Assembly: GCA_958295665.1 (NCBI GenBank)
Contig: OY282558.1
Span: forward strand, 312,204,092-312,268,091
Reading direction: 5' to 3'
DNA from: Tipula vernalis
Taxonomy: Eukaryota; Arthropoda; Insecta; Diptera; Tipulidae
Length of the DNA: 64,000 bases
Of the stretch, positions 22,800-33,412 are shown in pieces. The position numbers were made by a program, and so were the translations under genes. Numbering within the stretch: position 1 is the stretch's first letter; the number at the start of each line of letters is the position of its first letter. Below the pieces are notes generated by a model, which was not told the origin of the DNA, ran no database searches, and was given only the letters and a program-made list of their open reading frames with translations.

Positions 22800-23285
22800 A
22801 AACGTATCAATTCATCTAGTTCCTTAATTTACGGTGTTGCATCGGTGAATAATGAAAATCTGTTCAATGTTCTGCAAGTTATCTGCCATGCAATTAAATT
22901 CAATCTTGATGGGAATGTTATTAGTGCTAAACATGTATCGTGAAAAATCGAAATCTAAAATTAAAGCGATTGTTGTTGAGTGGAGTAGCAGGATTTTTTA
23001 ACAGCAATTTAAAACACTATCAATACAAAGTAAGGACACCTTTAAAAAGTTTGAGCTCTTTAAGCAAGATTGTAAGATAATTATTACGGATTATCTGCCT
23101 AAATATAAGCGCTCGCTACTTAATGAAACCAGGAATGTATTGCTTGCTGAGCCGCTTATCTTGCAATTTGTTTGGGCTACTGATGGTGCCATTTTAGCTT
23201 AGAAGGATGAAACCAGTAAAACATTTGAAATTACCTCACTAGCAGATTTAACGGATTTAGATTAGTTTAAGAATAATTGTAATTG
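22800..23285 (+). pseudogene. Non-LTR element B, ORF1 remnant
   Basis: Frame pieces LIYGVASVNNENLF and NVLQVICHAIKFN (about 22,825-22,905), then IIITDYLPKYKRSLL (about 23,080-23,125), PLILQFVWATDGAIL (about 23,150) and KTFEITSLADLTDL (about 23,225). The order lysine-rich body, ..QF.W...G.I., KDE.SK.F.I.S..DL is typical of the C-terminal half of CR1/Jockey-type ORF1 proteins. Several stops. Confidence 0.6.
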
Positions 23286-23309
23286 ATTTATTGTCTTGAT
23301 TTAATTTTT

Positions 23310-24240
23310 TTTTTTTTTGTAATTTTAGTATCATCATTGTGTACTATAGATAACTACTACCAAAATTGCCGTGGTTTGAAAACTAAATTATTATATTTTA
23401 AGCTAAATGCTTTGCAGCATAACTACGATCTAATATGTTTAACTGAGACCTGGTTTAATGACTGCATTAATAATTATGAATTCATTAATGATAGTTATTA
23501 TGTTATTCGTAAAGATAGAAACCTTAGAATATCTAATAATATTGATGGTGGTGGTGTTGCCATTCTATTGAAAAAATGTATAATGGTCTCTGAGCTTGAT
23601 GCGATTAAATATATTTTTGATAACATGTGGATAAAAGTTAAAACATATGATGGTAAATTTTTGATAATTTGTCTAGTTTATTTCCCAGGCTACTGTAAGT
23701 TAGAACACTACGAAGCATTTTGTAATAAGCTTTCCAACTTGATATTAGATTCTCCTGTTGACTGCCAATTTTTAATCCTTGGGGATTTTAACTTGCCTAA
23801 TATACCTTAGAGTACTGATTGTGATGCTGTCTCTCCAGTGCCTTCCTAAAGTCAGATAGTTAATCAATTACTGGAAACAATGTTATTTACTTAATTAAAG
23901 CAACATCATCCTGTCAAAAATATTAATGATAGAATCCTTGACCTTGTCTTGTCTAACCTTGATCGTAGTAATGTTAATGTCTATCAAAGTCGTCATTCAC
24001 CGTCAAGAATAGATGAGCACCTTCCCCCTCTGATTGTTAGATATGAAAATTGTTTATTGAAGAGTTTGCCCTACCAACAGTTACCTAAGCCTAATTATAA
24101 AATACTTAACTATAACGCTATCCGAAGTGATTTGAAACTAGTTGACTAGAACCACCTTTTTTCAAATAGTAGTGTTGATCTAGCTGTTGAGAAATTCTAT
24201 GATGTTCTTTATAGTTTTATCAGGCCTACCAATCAGCTTA
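23310..24240 (+). pseudogene. Non-LTR element B, endonuclease
   Basis: From about 23,357: YYQNCRGLKTKL, then LICLTETWFND (about 23,430), GGGVAILLKK (about 23,545) and the catalytic LILGDFNLPNIP (about 23,773-23,808), after which a stop interrupts. The remainder continues out of frame with DRILDLVLSN (about 23,930) and an altered final His block at about 23,990 (RHSPSRIDEHLPPLI). All core endonuclease motifs are readable, so decay is moderate. Confidence 0.85.
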
Positions 24241-24260
24241 AGTTACGTGCTAAATTTCCA

Positions 24261-25890
24261 GTGTGGTACTCAAATAAATTAATTAAGTTAGTTAAGTTAA
24301 AGCAAAACTATCACAATCATCGGTATCGTAAATTTAAGTTTCCCAATGACTATGCGATATTTTCCAAACTGCGTAAGAATGTAAAATTGGAAATCCTTAA
24401 ATGTTATTTTAATTACACAAAGTATATCGAAAGTCACATAAAGAAAGATCCCAAGTTAATTTGGATATATTCTCAGGCTCTTACAAATAAATCACTATAC
24501 CCATCATGTATAAAACTAGGTGACTTTGAATCTACTAGTCCACTTAAAATTTGTAATTTATTTGCTGATCATTTTCAATCGGTGTATGACTCAACTAATC
24601 ATTTTTGTGGTGTTGTTTATAACAATTATAATATAAATTATTCTGTTGATTTAATATCCGAGCAAGATGTATTCAAAGTTCTATCAACATTGAATACGAA
24701 ATAAGGTGTTGGCTCAGATAATATCTCTAATTATTTTATTTACGAACTCAAATCTCAGATAACCAAACCGTTAACTATGTTATTTAACTTATCGTTGAAA
24801 AATGGTGTATTTCCCCCTCGAAAAAAGCTTATTTAGTTCCAGTTTTCAAAACACTTGATGCGAGTAAAATAAAAAATTATAGGCCCATCTCAATTTTAAA
24901 TAGTTTTAGCAAAATTTTTGAGAAACTGATATATGCAATAATCTTCAATGAAGTTAAACATATAATTAATACGTCTCAGCATGGTTTTTTTCCTAAACGT
25001 TCCACAACCACCAACCAATTTCATTTACGAGGAAAATTAACCAAATTCACTTTCCCTGTAATATTAATGATGTCAAAATGGAAAAGGTTCATGAGGTCTC
25101 TAATTTAGGTGTTTTATTTGATTTAAATCTTAAGTTTTATATTCATATATCTGTCACTTGTGCTAAAGCACTTAAGTTGCTTGGCTTTATCTTTCGACGT
25201 GGGAAAGAGTTTCGTGATCCTTATGTTTTTATCACATTACATATAAGTTTAATTCGTAGTTCTTTGGAATATTGTAGTCTGATTTGGTGTCCCTATTATG
25301 AAACTTACAAAGCCTAAATTGAGAGAGTGCAGAGGAAATTTACCATTTTTTAATGTACAAGTGTATACCGTTTAGTAGTCGTATTAGTTACAAAGTCAGG
25401 CTTAAAATATTTGAATTACAGTCGTAACAAACGAAATATTTCTTTATAAATTAATTAATAACCTGTGTGTGGCATCTTCATTACCTTGTCTTAATTTTTA
25501 TGTACCATTTGGCAGAGTTAAAAATGCAATGTTGTTTCTTCCTTCCTTCTCAAGGACTAATCTTGGCTTTGCAAACCCATTATCCAGGTTGCAGTAAAAT
25601 CTTTTTTTTTTTTTTTTTGAATGTGATTTATTCCTATGTTCTTTTAAAAGTTTTAGATCTATGGTGCTTTGTTCTATTCAATCGTTTAGTGCTCGATTGA
25701 ATTTGGTAGTTGATGTCCTATATGTATTTGTGGGTGTGTATACATATGCAAGAATCGCCGTATTTATTTTATTTTTATTTTTTTTTCTATTGTATACGCA
25801 GCCATTCATACTATTTAGTGGGAGCGTGTAATTGGACTTTTCTGTGTTCGCTGTCCAATTTTGGAATAAACAAAATAAAATAAAATAAAA
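24261..25890 (+). pseudogene. Non-LTR element B, RT with catalytic centre deleted, and 3' tail
   Basis: The frame 24,261-24,704 covers the endonuclease-RT linker and RT start, followed by GSDNISNYFIYELK, NYRPISILNSFSKIFEKLI (about 24,875) and SQHGFFPKRSTTTNQF (about 24,975). At about 25,025-25,075 the sequence jumps directly to the RT C-terminus (VSNLGVLFDLNLKF, SSLEYCSLIWCPYY). The palm with the YADD box, roughly 150 residues, is absent. The 3' end is the AATAAA-containing tail with AAAAT repeats at 25,863-25,890. An insect-typical Jockey/CR1-group element, made immobile by the deletion. Confidence 0.85.
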
Positions 25891-26149
25891 TTATGCGTAG
25901 CAACGTTGCTGACTTGGAGCCAGAATTCCCCGCCCACATAATATATGTAGTTGCGCATTGTTTAGACTGTCTATCAGTCTCAGCATTGGTAATTGTGGTA
26001 TCGTGGCACCTCTTTGTTATCTTCGTCATTGACACTTATTTGTGCTTTTTCACTTTCGCGTGTTTTATTCACGTCGCAGTCACCACTTTTGGATTAAAAC
26101 AATATTTATTTTAATTATTACTTTCTTTTACTCTAGTAAAATAAAGTAG
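25891..26149. other. Unassigned spacer
   Basis: Moderate GC, no recognised family. It separates the tail of element B from the GTCT-core repeat. Confidence 0.3.
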
Positions 26150-26870
26150 AGCAATCATGAAAATTTTGGACCTTGAGATTTTTAGAGATTTATCTGTTTT
26201 AAGGTCCCCTGAGTCCAAAAAAGTGGGTTTCGAAATTGTGTCTGTTTGTCAGTCTGTCAGTCTGTCAGTCTGTCAGTCTGTCAGTCTGTCAGTCTGTCAG
26301 TCTGTCAGTTTGTCAGTCTGTCAGTCTGTCAGTCTGTCAGTCTGTCAGTCTGTCAGTCTGTCAGTCTGTCAGTCTGTCAGTCTGTCAGTCTGTCAGTCTG
26401 TCAGTCTGTCAGTCTGTCAGTCTGTCAGTCTGTCAGTCTGTCAGTCTGTCAGTCTGTCAGTCTGTCAGTCTGTCAGTCTGTCAGTCTGTCAGTCTGTCAA
26501 TCTGTCAATCTGTCAGTCTGTCAGTCTGTCAGTCTGTCTGTCGGTCTGTGTCTTCTCTACAGCCCAGATGGTTTTAACCAATCAAACTGAAACTTTACAT
26601 TTAAGCTTTTTTGATAAATTGGGAAGTCCCAGTGAATTTTACTCCAAATTGGTCAGCAGGAAGTGGCCACTCCCTTGGGCCAGAAAATTTATTTTGCAAA
26701 TATCTTAAAAAGTATAAGGTTTACAAAAAACTACTTAAAGCAAAATGTTTCCAAAAATTAAAAATAAATAAAAATAAAAAAAAAATAAAAAATAAAAATT
26801 CTCAAAATTCTCTGTTCGTAAAAGAAAGTCGTGCGTTGGCCACACCTCCATTATTTTTATTTTATTTTAA
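26150..26870 (+). repeat. GTCT-core dispersed repeat, copy 2
   Basis: Shares with the copy at 15.8 kb the left flank (ATGAAAATTTTGGACCTTGA, ATTTATCTGTTTTAAGG, GGTTTCGAAATTGTGTCTGT) and with the reversed copy at 30.33-30.69 kb the right flank (CTACAGCCCAGATGGTTTTA, GTATAAGGTTTACAAAAAAC, AGTCGTGCGTTGGCCACACC). The core is hugely expanded here. Mini-me and DINE-1 elements of flies have a comparable architecture with a GTCY microsatellite core (known), but sequence identity to them was not tested. Confidence 0.75.
26240..26552 (+). repeat. (GTCTGTCA)n microsatellite, about 38 units
   Basis: An 8-bp unit GTCTGTCA repeats with almost no variation (one T-for-C change near 26,310, two A-for-G changes near 26,500, a GTCTGTCGGTCT end). 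Because 24 bp is three units and eight codons, all three forward frames stay open and encode the same octapeptide SVCQSVSL in different phase. These are not proteins. Confidence 0.97.
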
Positions 26871-29860
26871 CCTCCAAAATATATTTACAGCACGTTTTTG
26901 TCTCATCCGTCTCTTCTGCTAGTTTCGATCTGATTGATTTTTTCTTTTTTTAACATGGCGTCGCTTGTTAACCATTGTTGACATTTTTACTGTAGGTTGT
27001 TGCACAATTTTTTGATAATTTGAAATTGTAACGGCTAACTTTGCGAATTTTATGGAGGAAAAATAGATTCGAGTCATCTTGGCCTTTGTTCAAGTTTTCC
27101 CGTAATTTACTTAGCCACATTTGTAGATTATTAAAGTTTTAAGAGTATTTTTTAAGCCTAGCCTGATGTTCGGTATAACTTTCGTACTAGTGACCGACTT
27201 CTTTAGATTATTCGAGGTTTAATAACGATCAATTCCGCAGCCGTTTACTTGTTAAAACAACGATATTTTTTAATGCTTTACCTGGATTTATTATTAAAAG
27301 GTACCTTCGTTCCAATTCATTGGCTATTGGAGACCTTAGATATCGCGTTTTTATTTTGTTGTTTTCCTTTTTAGTTTGGCTTCTGCTACTACGAGTATTG
27401 TATTGAATTCATTTAATGATTTTGATTTTTTTTTTAAAATTGATAACTGATTAGAATTTTTTATTTTAAATATATTGTTTTTAAATTTGTTTTCTTGTTT
27501 ATTTTTATTCCATTTTAGAGAATTCGAAACTATCGTTTGTTCGATAATAAATTCTCATATATACGATTTGTGCTTTTCATTCATGTTAAGAAATTATCGT
27601 TTTTTATCATTTATAAATAAATAAATAACAATGTATTTTGTTAATACTTACCACAACTTACCTTTATAATTTAATAAACGATCATTCAATTATTAATTAC
27701 AAGAAATATCCCAAAAATTCGTATATCTTACGATTTACAATAAAAGTAAATTTTTTATCTGATATACTCTCCCCTAATGGATTTTGAATATAATTTATAT
27801 AAATTGTTTATCTTAATTTTGTTCGATTGTCTAAAAATTAAATTTATTAAAACTAATCAAGATATAAAATACACCACGTCATTATCTCGTAACATATCCG
27901 AGATTTTTAACACAACTTATTAATTATTATCAAAAAAAAAAAAATAAAAAATTATCAAACCATATTTCATGCCCAAAACATCCAATGTTAAAAGCTAACC
28001 AATGTTAGCTTTAATATTTGTTTTTATAAAGTTCCGATAATTATGATAATATCTAAATTTGAATATGGAAATTTAAAACAATTTTTTTTCTGTTGTTATA
28101 ATTTTTAAATAAAAATAAAAATTTTTATCTCTACGTATCAAATACTTTTTATCTATTTATTCATATTACATATACAAAAAAACAAAATATGACTTGACAT
28201 TTTATCTAATAAGGAACAACCCTTATAAATTTCCATATTTTTTTGTTGGATTTTATGAAGGGTCAACATTTTTTAAATATCTACTCTTCAAAATATTAGA
28301 ATAATTAATTTTGGTTGTTTGAGAAAACCAAAAATTAGAATGAAAGCGATATAATTTGTATATAAAATTTATTTATATAAATCGATGGCAGTTCCGTTAT
28401 CGTCTTATTATTAATTTACACCCTTGTAAGACTGCGTGCATATTGATATCATACACCAAACAAAGTCTACATTCTTTTATGCTCTTTTTATCAAAAGATC
28501 GTTATCCTTGAAACTATATGTGAGAAAATAAAAACAAAACAATCTAATTTGTAGCAAGTTGATTTTATTTTATTAATTTTTTGTTCTTGTATCTACACAT
28601 AAAACTAGATGCGAAATGTTTATATTTTTATATTATCACATATGATAATAATTGTACTGCAAATTGTCCAAACAAACAACAATCTCGATACATCCTCATA
28701 AATGACACAACCATTTTGACCTCCAATTGAGATTTTCCTCATGTTTTTCCTCGATATTCAATGCAGCATCCCTAATTATTTTCGTCTATAAGGTATGGTA
28801 TACCCCATTTTTACCAATTACCTGGAAGAAACAGAAAGAATACATTGTATTTAAGTATTTAAAAAGATTTGGATCAAATTAAGGTTTATGTGTATGATAT
28901 GCAAAATGTTGGTATGCAGAAAAGACAAAAAAATAATTTTTTGGTATAAAAAACCATCGTGAGTTTTAAGCAAAAACAAATATTAAAATGTTATAAAATT
29001 TTATTCTACGAAAGTTTTTGTTTGCTTCTTCGTTCCAATGGAATACAAATTTTGAAATTAGGTAAATTTTTTGGTTTTTCGTTAGATATATACGTGTAAT
29101 GTACACTGATTCTATGAGAAAATGGTGAACAATTTTTAACCAAAAACGATTTTGTTTTTGCTACGTTAAGATAATTTAGCATTATAGTCAACGTGTTATC
29201 ATCAACACCCTTTTTTCGTGTTAGATTATATTAATATTATGATTGTTATTTATCGATTTAAAAATAAAAAAAAAAATAAAAAATCGTGATAGTAATAATT
29301 TGGCTAAAGTTGAGAAAAGGAAAATATGAATTTGCGCATAATATACATATACCATTTTTTGTTTAAAGGAAAATTTCGTGATGAAAATTTAAAATGAGAT
29401 AAAATTTTTATTTTTATTTTGTTTGTTGGTTTTCCAGGATCTTTTTCCTCATATTTAGATAGATAAATGTATGTGTATAATAAACGACAAAGTTCAGCTA
29501 TATTAAATTTAGTTTTTATTGCAAAAGTTTGATTTGTTTATAGAAAGGGGCTTAACGTTTACGTCTGCGGTGCTCCTCTATGTTTAAAAATTATACTTGT
29601 TCGGATCAAGCTTAACGTCAAATTTCAAACCAATCTAATGCGAGATATTTTTAGCAGTAACAATTATTAATAAAAACCTATTCTCGTCATAAATGTAGTT
29701 ATTTACCGGAAAGAGAACTATATAAATTTCATAAAGTAAAAGAGATTGTGACGTTTTTTAAGAAAATGGGAATTTTGCATGTTTTTGGTTTGGTAATGGC
29801 GGAGACTCACTACATGGTTGAAGAGAAATAACAAGTAGATTCAAAAGGGGAGCAAATTTG
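26871..29860. other. AT-rich intergenic DNA
   Basis: About 3 kb of strongly AT-biased sequence without a recognisable gene, repeat unit or transposon protein. Confidence 0.4.
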
Positions 29861-30144
29861 AACCCGCGAGAATTAATTTCACTGAAAATTTTGTTTGGTG
29901 AAATTAATTCACTTTCGTGACGAACTAAATCCGTAAAATTTTGAACCATTTAAACCCCCTGAAGTTATCCCAGACTTTCATTCCAGGAAAAATTGACAAT
30001 ACGAGCGTAAAAACTCATCCCAGATATTTTTTTCTACACTATTTAAAGTGTACGAACTTAATTCGAGCGAAAAAATCCATCCAAGGATTTTAATGTATCA
30101 TAAAAAATTTTTCTCGAAGTTAAAAATGAAAAAAAAAAAAAAAA

Positions 30145-31740
30145 AAAAAAAAAATTCTTACGCTCAGGATTATGTTGGCCCTGCAAATTGGTTATGTCGA
30201 TTTAGTAGAGTGTCCTATTGGTTACCCCTAGAGCCATTCTGAACGCGATTTGGTTGTAAGAAATTTTGCTACATCAATAAATATGTTGCCTTCCTATAGT
30301 TAAAAATGAATAAAAACGAAAAAAATGGAGGTGTGGCCAACACACGACTTTCTTTTACGAACAGCGAATTTTGAGAAATTTAATTTTAATTTGTTATTTT
30401 TTATTTTATTTTATTTTTTGGAAACATTTTATATTAAGTAGTTTTTTGTAAACCTTATACTTTTTAAGATATTTGTAAAGAAATTATTTTGGACCAGTGA
30501 AGTGGGCACCTCTGGTTAGCCGATTTAGGGTAAAATTCACTGGAGCCACCCAAATTATCAAAAAAGCTTAAATCTGAAGTTTCAATTCGATTTGTTAAAC
30601 CATCTGGGCTATAGAAATGTTACAGACTGAAATACTGACAGACTGACAAACAGGCATCATTTAACCCACTTATGTAAAAGGAAGTAAAATCAACTGCTAA
30701 GGATTTCGGTGACCCTGCAAATTTGTTAAATAGGCTTAGTAGAGGGTCCTATTAGCTGCCTCTTGGACAATTCTGAACGCGGCTCGCTGTTGTTACCATT
30801 TTTGCTACATGAATAAATTTGTTGCCATCCCAAAATTAAAAATAAATAATTTAAAAAATTTCTACTCAAAATTATGGTAACCATCCAAATCTGCTATGTC
30901 GGCTTAGTAGAGGGTTCTACTGGCTACCTTTTTGTCAATTTTGAATAAATGTGTTGCCTTCCCATAATTAAAAATTTTATCCTGCTAAGTTTCAGGGTAT
31001 CAGTTACCCTGCGGTACTTGCAGTTACCTTGCCAATTTGTTATATCGGCTTAGTAGAGGGTCCTATTGACTATTTTTTGGCCAATTCTGAACGCGGATCG
31101 CTTGCTAAAATTTTTGCTACACCAATAAATGTGTTGCCTTATCATAGTTAAAAAAGAAAAATTTATAAAAAATTAGAAAAATTATTTTGCTCAGGATTAT
31201 AGTGACCCTGCAAATTTGTTATGTCGGCTTAGTCGAGGGTCTGTAGGTATTCTCTCTGGCCGACATCCTATTTGCAATTATCAATATTTGATGCAGGTTT
31301 GTATTCACTTACTTATGATATTCTGACGTATCAATACTTACGACGTTGACTGTATTATTGTATGGTGCAACATTTATATTATATGCACGGTGATTTATTA
31401 TTAACGTTAACAAATAAATATTCTTCTTCTCAGAATTATAGTGCCCCTGCAAAATTGTTATGTCGGCTTAGTAGAGGGTTCCATTGGATACCTCTTGGTT
31501 ATAACTTTTGCTACAGTGGCTACCTCTCAGCCAATTATGAACGCGGTTCGCTTGTTAGAATTTTCGCTATATCAATAAATGTGTTGCCTTCCCATAGTTA
31601 AAAATAAATAAAAAAAAAATATCAAAAAAATTCTAAAAAGCGAACCGCGTTTAAAATTGGTCAACAGGTAGGCAATATAACCCTCTGCTAAGCCGGTATA
31701 ACAAATTTGCAGGGCCACCATAACTCTGAGCAAAAGAATT
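30145..31740. repeat. ~150-bp repeat, six direct and one inverted copy
   Basis: Each unit runs CTCAGGATTATAGTGACCCT, GCAAATTTGTTATGTCGGCT, TAGTAGAGGGTCCTATTGG, TCTGAACGCGGTTCGCT and CAATAAATGTGTTGCCTTCC, followed by an AT-rich spacer. Copies: about 30,160-30,310; 30,700-30,840; 30,865-30,980; 31,020-31,155; 31,190-31,245 (partial); 31,428-31,605; inverted 31,630-31,740. The first copy is separated from the second by the reversed GTCT-core repeat. Confidence 0.85.
30328..30690 (-). repeat. GTCT-core dispersed repeat, copy 3 (reverse)
   Basis: Reverse complement of the right flank of the 26.15 kb copy: GGTGTGGCCAACACACGACT, GTTTTTTGTAAACCTTATAC, TAAACCATCTGGGCTATAG, then a short core GACAGACTGACAAACAGGC. 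The core is only about four units long, against about 38 in copy 2. Confidence 0.8.
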
Positions 31741-32060
31741 TTTAATTTTGTTTTTGTTTTTTCATTTTTAACTACAAGAAAAATATTTTATAATAAATTA
31801 AAATCCTAGGATAGATTTTTTCGCTCGAGTAAAAAGTCTAAGATGGATTTGGATAGTTCGTACACTTTAAATAGTGTAGAATAAAATGGCTGGGATGAAT
31901 ATTTACGCTCGTGTTGTCAGAGGTAATTTCAAATTTTCCTGAGATGTAGGTTTGCGATAACTTCAAGGGGGTTCATTAAATAATTAAAAAAAATTTGATA
32001 TCGCGAAACTAACTCCTATAGAGAATGAATTAATTTTGCCATACACATTTTTTCCACGAA

Positions 32061-32820
32061 AAACACTAAAATACAAAAAATTACTTGCGGATTTATTTGG
32101 GGTTTTTACAAATTAATCTTGCGAAATCAATTTACTTTGTGCGGCGAAATTAGTTCAAAGAACTTTTTGACACTTTGCTAACATTATCTACAGCAACAAC
32201 TAATGAAATGAACCAGAAGTTACTGCACAATTTTAATAAACAAATTTCGGTCTGCACTAAATTGGAAACTCTGTAAACAACATTATTTATTTAGATCTCT
32301 GCTAATTTCTTTGTTATAACCATAATTCATAAAGTTATGGTTCAATAAAGAGTATCGTATACCAAATCATCAGATCACCACTTTGAAGAAAAATAATTTC
32401 TAATATTATGTATCTCCATCAACAAAACAAAACAGTTGGTACATTCTGAATTTCTGACACAACGGAAGTAAAACTTTTAAAACAAGAAATTTAACATATC
32501 AAAAATTATACAAATTTTGAATTCAAAAACTAAAAAGTTAACAAAATTAAGTAAGGCATATTTCAACATTGAAATGGCATAAGGTACACTAATATTGCAA
32601 AAAGGATATGCTTTTTGGCCTGTATAGCATTAAACATATATTGAAGAAAAGTTTTTTAAATTTGTGGATTGTGGAGGCATTTTGCCGAGCATAAATGGGA
32701 ACCTTATTTCAATGATCAGTAATAAAATAAAATCGAGAGAAATAAAATATCGCTCAAACATATTGGAAAAAGTTGGTAACCTGTGTTTTTAATTAAATAT
32801 TGAGCTTATAACATTCATAA
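32061..32820. other. AT-rich, no gene recognised
   Basis: No recognisable coding, RNA or repeat signal. Confidence 0.35.
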
Positions 32821-32821
32821 T

Positions 32822-33412
32822 AAGTGGTTAAACCGAACAAATTCACAACTGAATTAGGGGCCTGTGTTTTCAGGTGAAAAACTTATCGAAATTAAAGTTA
32901 AGAAATTAAAGAGGAGAGAGACAAAATCTCGAGACTTAAAATCCGGAAGGTACAAAATCCCGAGGATTTCAAAAAATCTCGAGAGTACAAAATCCCGAGG
33001 ACACAAAATCCCGAGGGTACAAAATCTGAGGGTATAAAATCCCGAGGATACAAAATCTCGAGGATACTTAATCCCGAAGAAACAAAATCCGCAGGGTACA
33101 AGCCTATGAAAATTCCTGGTTGTGATTTTTATTTTACTTTAAATTAAAATTCTGCTTCACCAAGATTTTGTACCCTCGGGACAAGGTATCCCCGGGACTT
33201 TGTAACCTCGGGATTTTGAAACTTCGGAATTTTGTACCTTCGGGATTTTGTCACTCGGGATTATGTCGCTTGGGTATATGTCCCGCGGGATTTTTTCCCT
33301 TGGGAATATGCCACCAAGCCAAGTGGTTAAACAGAATAAAATCATAACCAAATTAGGCGCCTGTGTCCTTAGGTGAAAATATTATAGAAATTATAGTTCA
33401 GAAATTAAAGAG
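32822..33412. repeat. Compact foldback-like cluster with flanking direct repeats
   Basis: Two ~92-bp direct repeats (32,822-32,915 and 33,320-33,412; shared AAGTGGTTAAAC, AATTAGG and TTCAGAAATTAAAGAG-like blocks) enclose two opposed arrays. The left array (about 32,918-33,100) repeats ACAAAATCCCGAGGGT about eleven times at 16-17 bp spacing. The right array (about 33,163-33,300) repeats the reverse complement, GGGATTTTGTACCCTCG type, about eight times. The arms are separated by ~60 bp of unrelated AT-rich DNA. Tandem short repeats in inverted arms are the hallmark of foldback elements; the outer direct repeats are unusual for them. Confidence 0.8.

Larger units (their letters stand above)
29870..32060. 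mobile_element. Foldback-like element with long inverted arms
   Basis: The left arm (about 29,870-30,200) and right arm (about 31,610-32,050) are inverted copies. Shared blocks in the left orientation include GAAATTAATTCA, CCCCCTGAAGTTATC, CTACACTATTTAAAGTGTAC (followed by GAACT), TCGAGCGAAAAAATC, AGGATTTTAA and GTTAAAAATGAAAA. Matching blocks appear in reverse on the right at 32,035, 31,975, 31,880-31,855, 31,830, 31,805 and 31,770. The inner part holds tandem ~150-bp repeats and one copy of the GTCT-core repeat. No transposase is encoded. Arm divergence is roughly 15-20 percent by eye; outer ends and target duplications are not fixed. Confidence 0.65.

Noticed and set aside
26157..26708. 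Open frames of 113-183 codons encoding SVCQSVSL repeats
   Set aside because: Pure product of the 8-bp microsatellite; the same peptide appears in all three frames.
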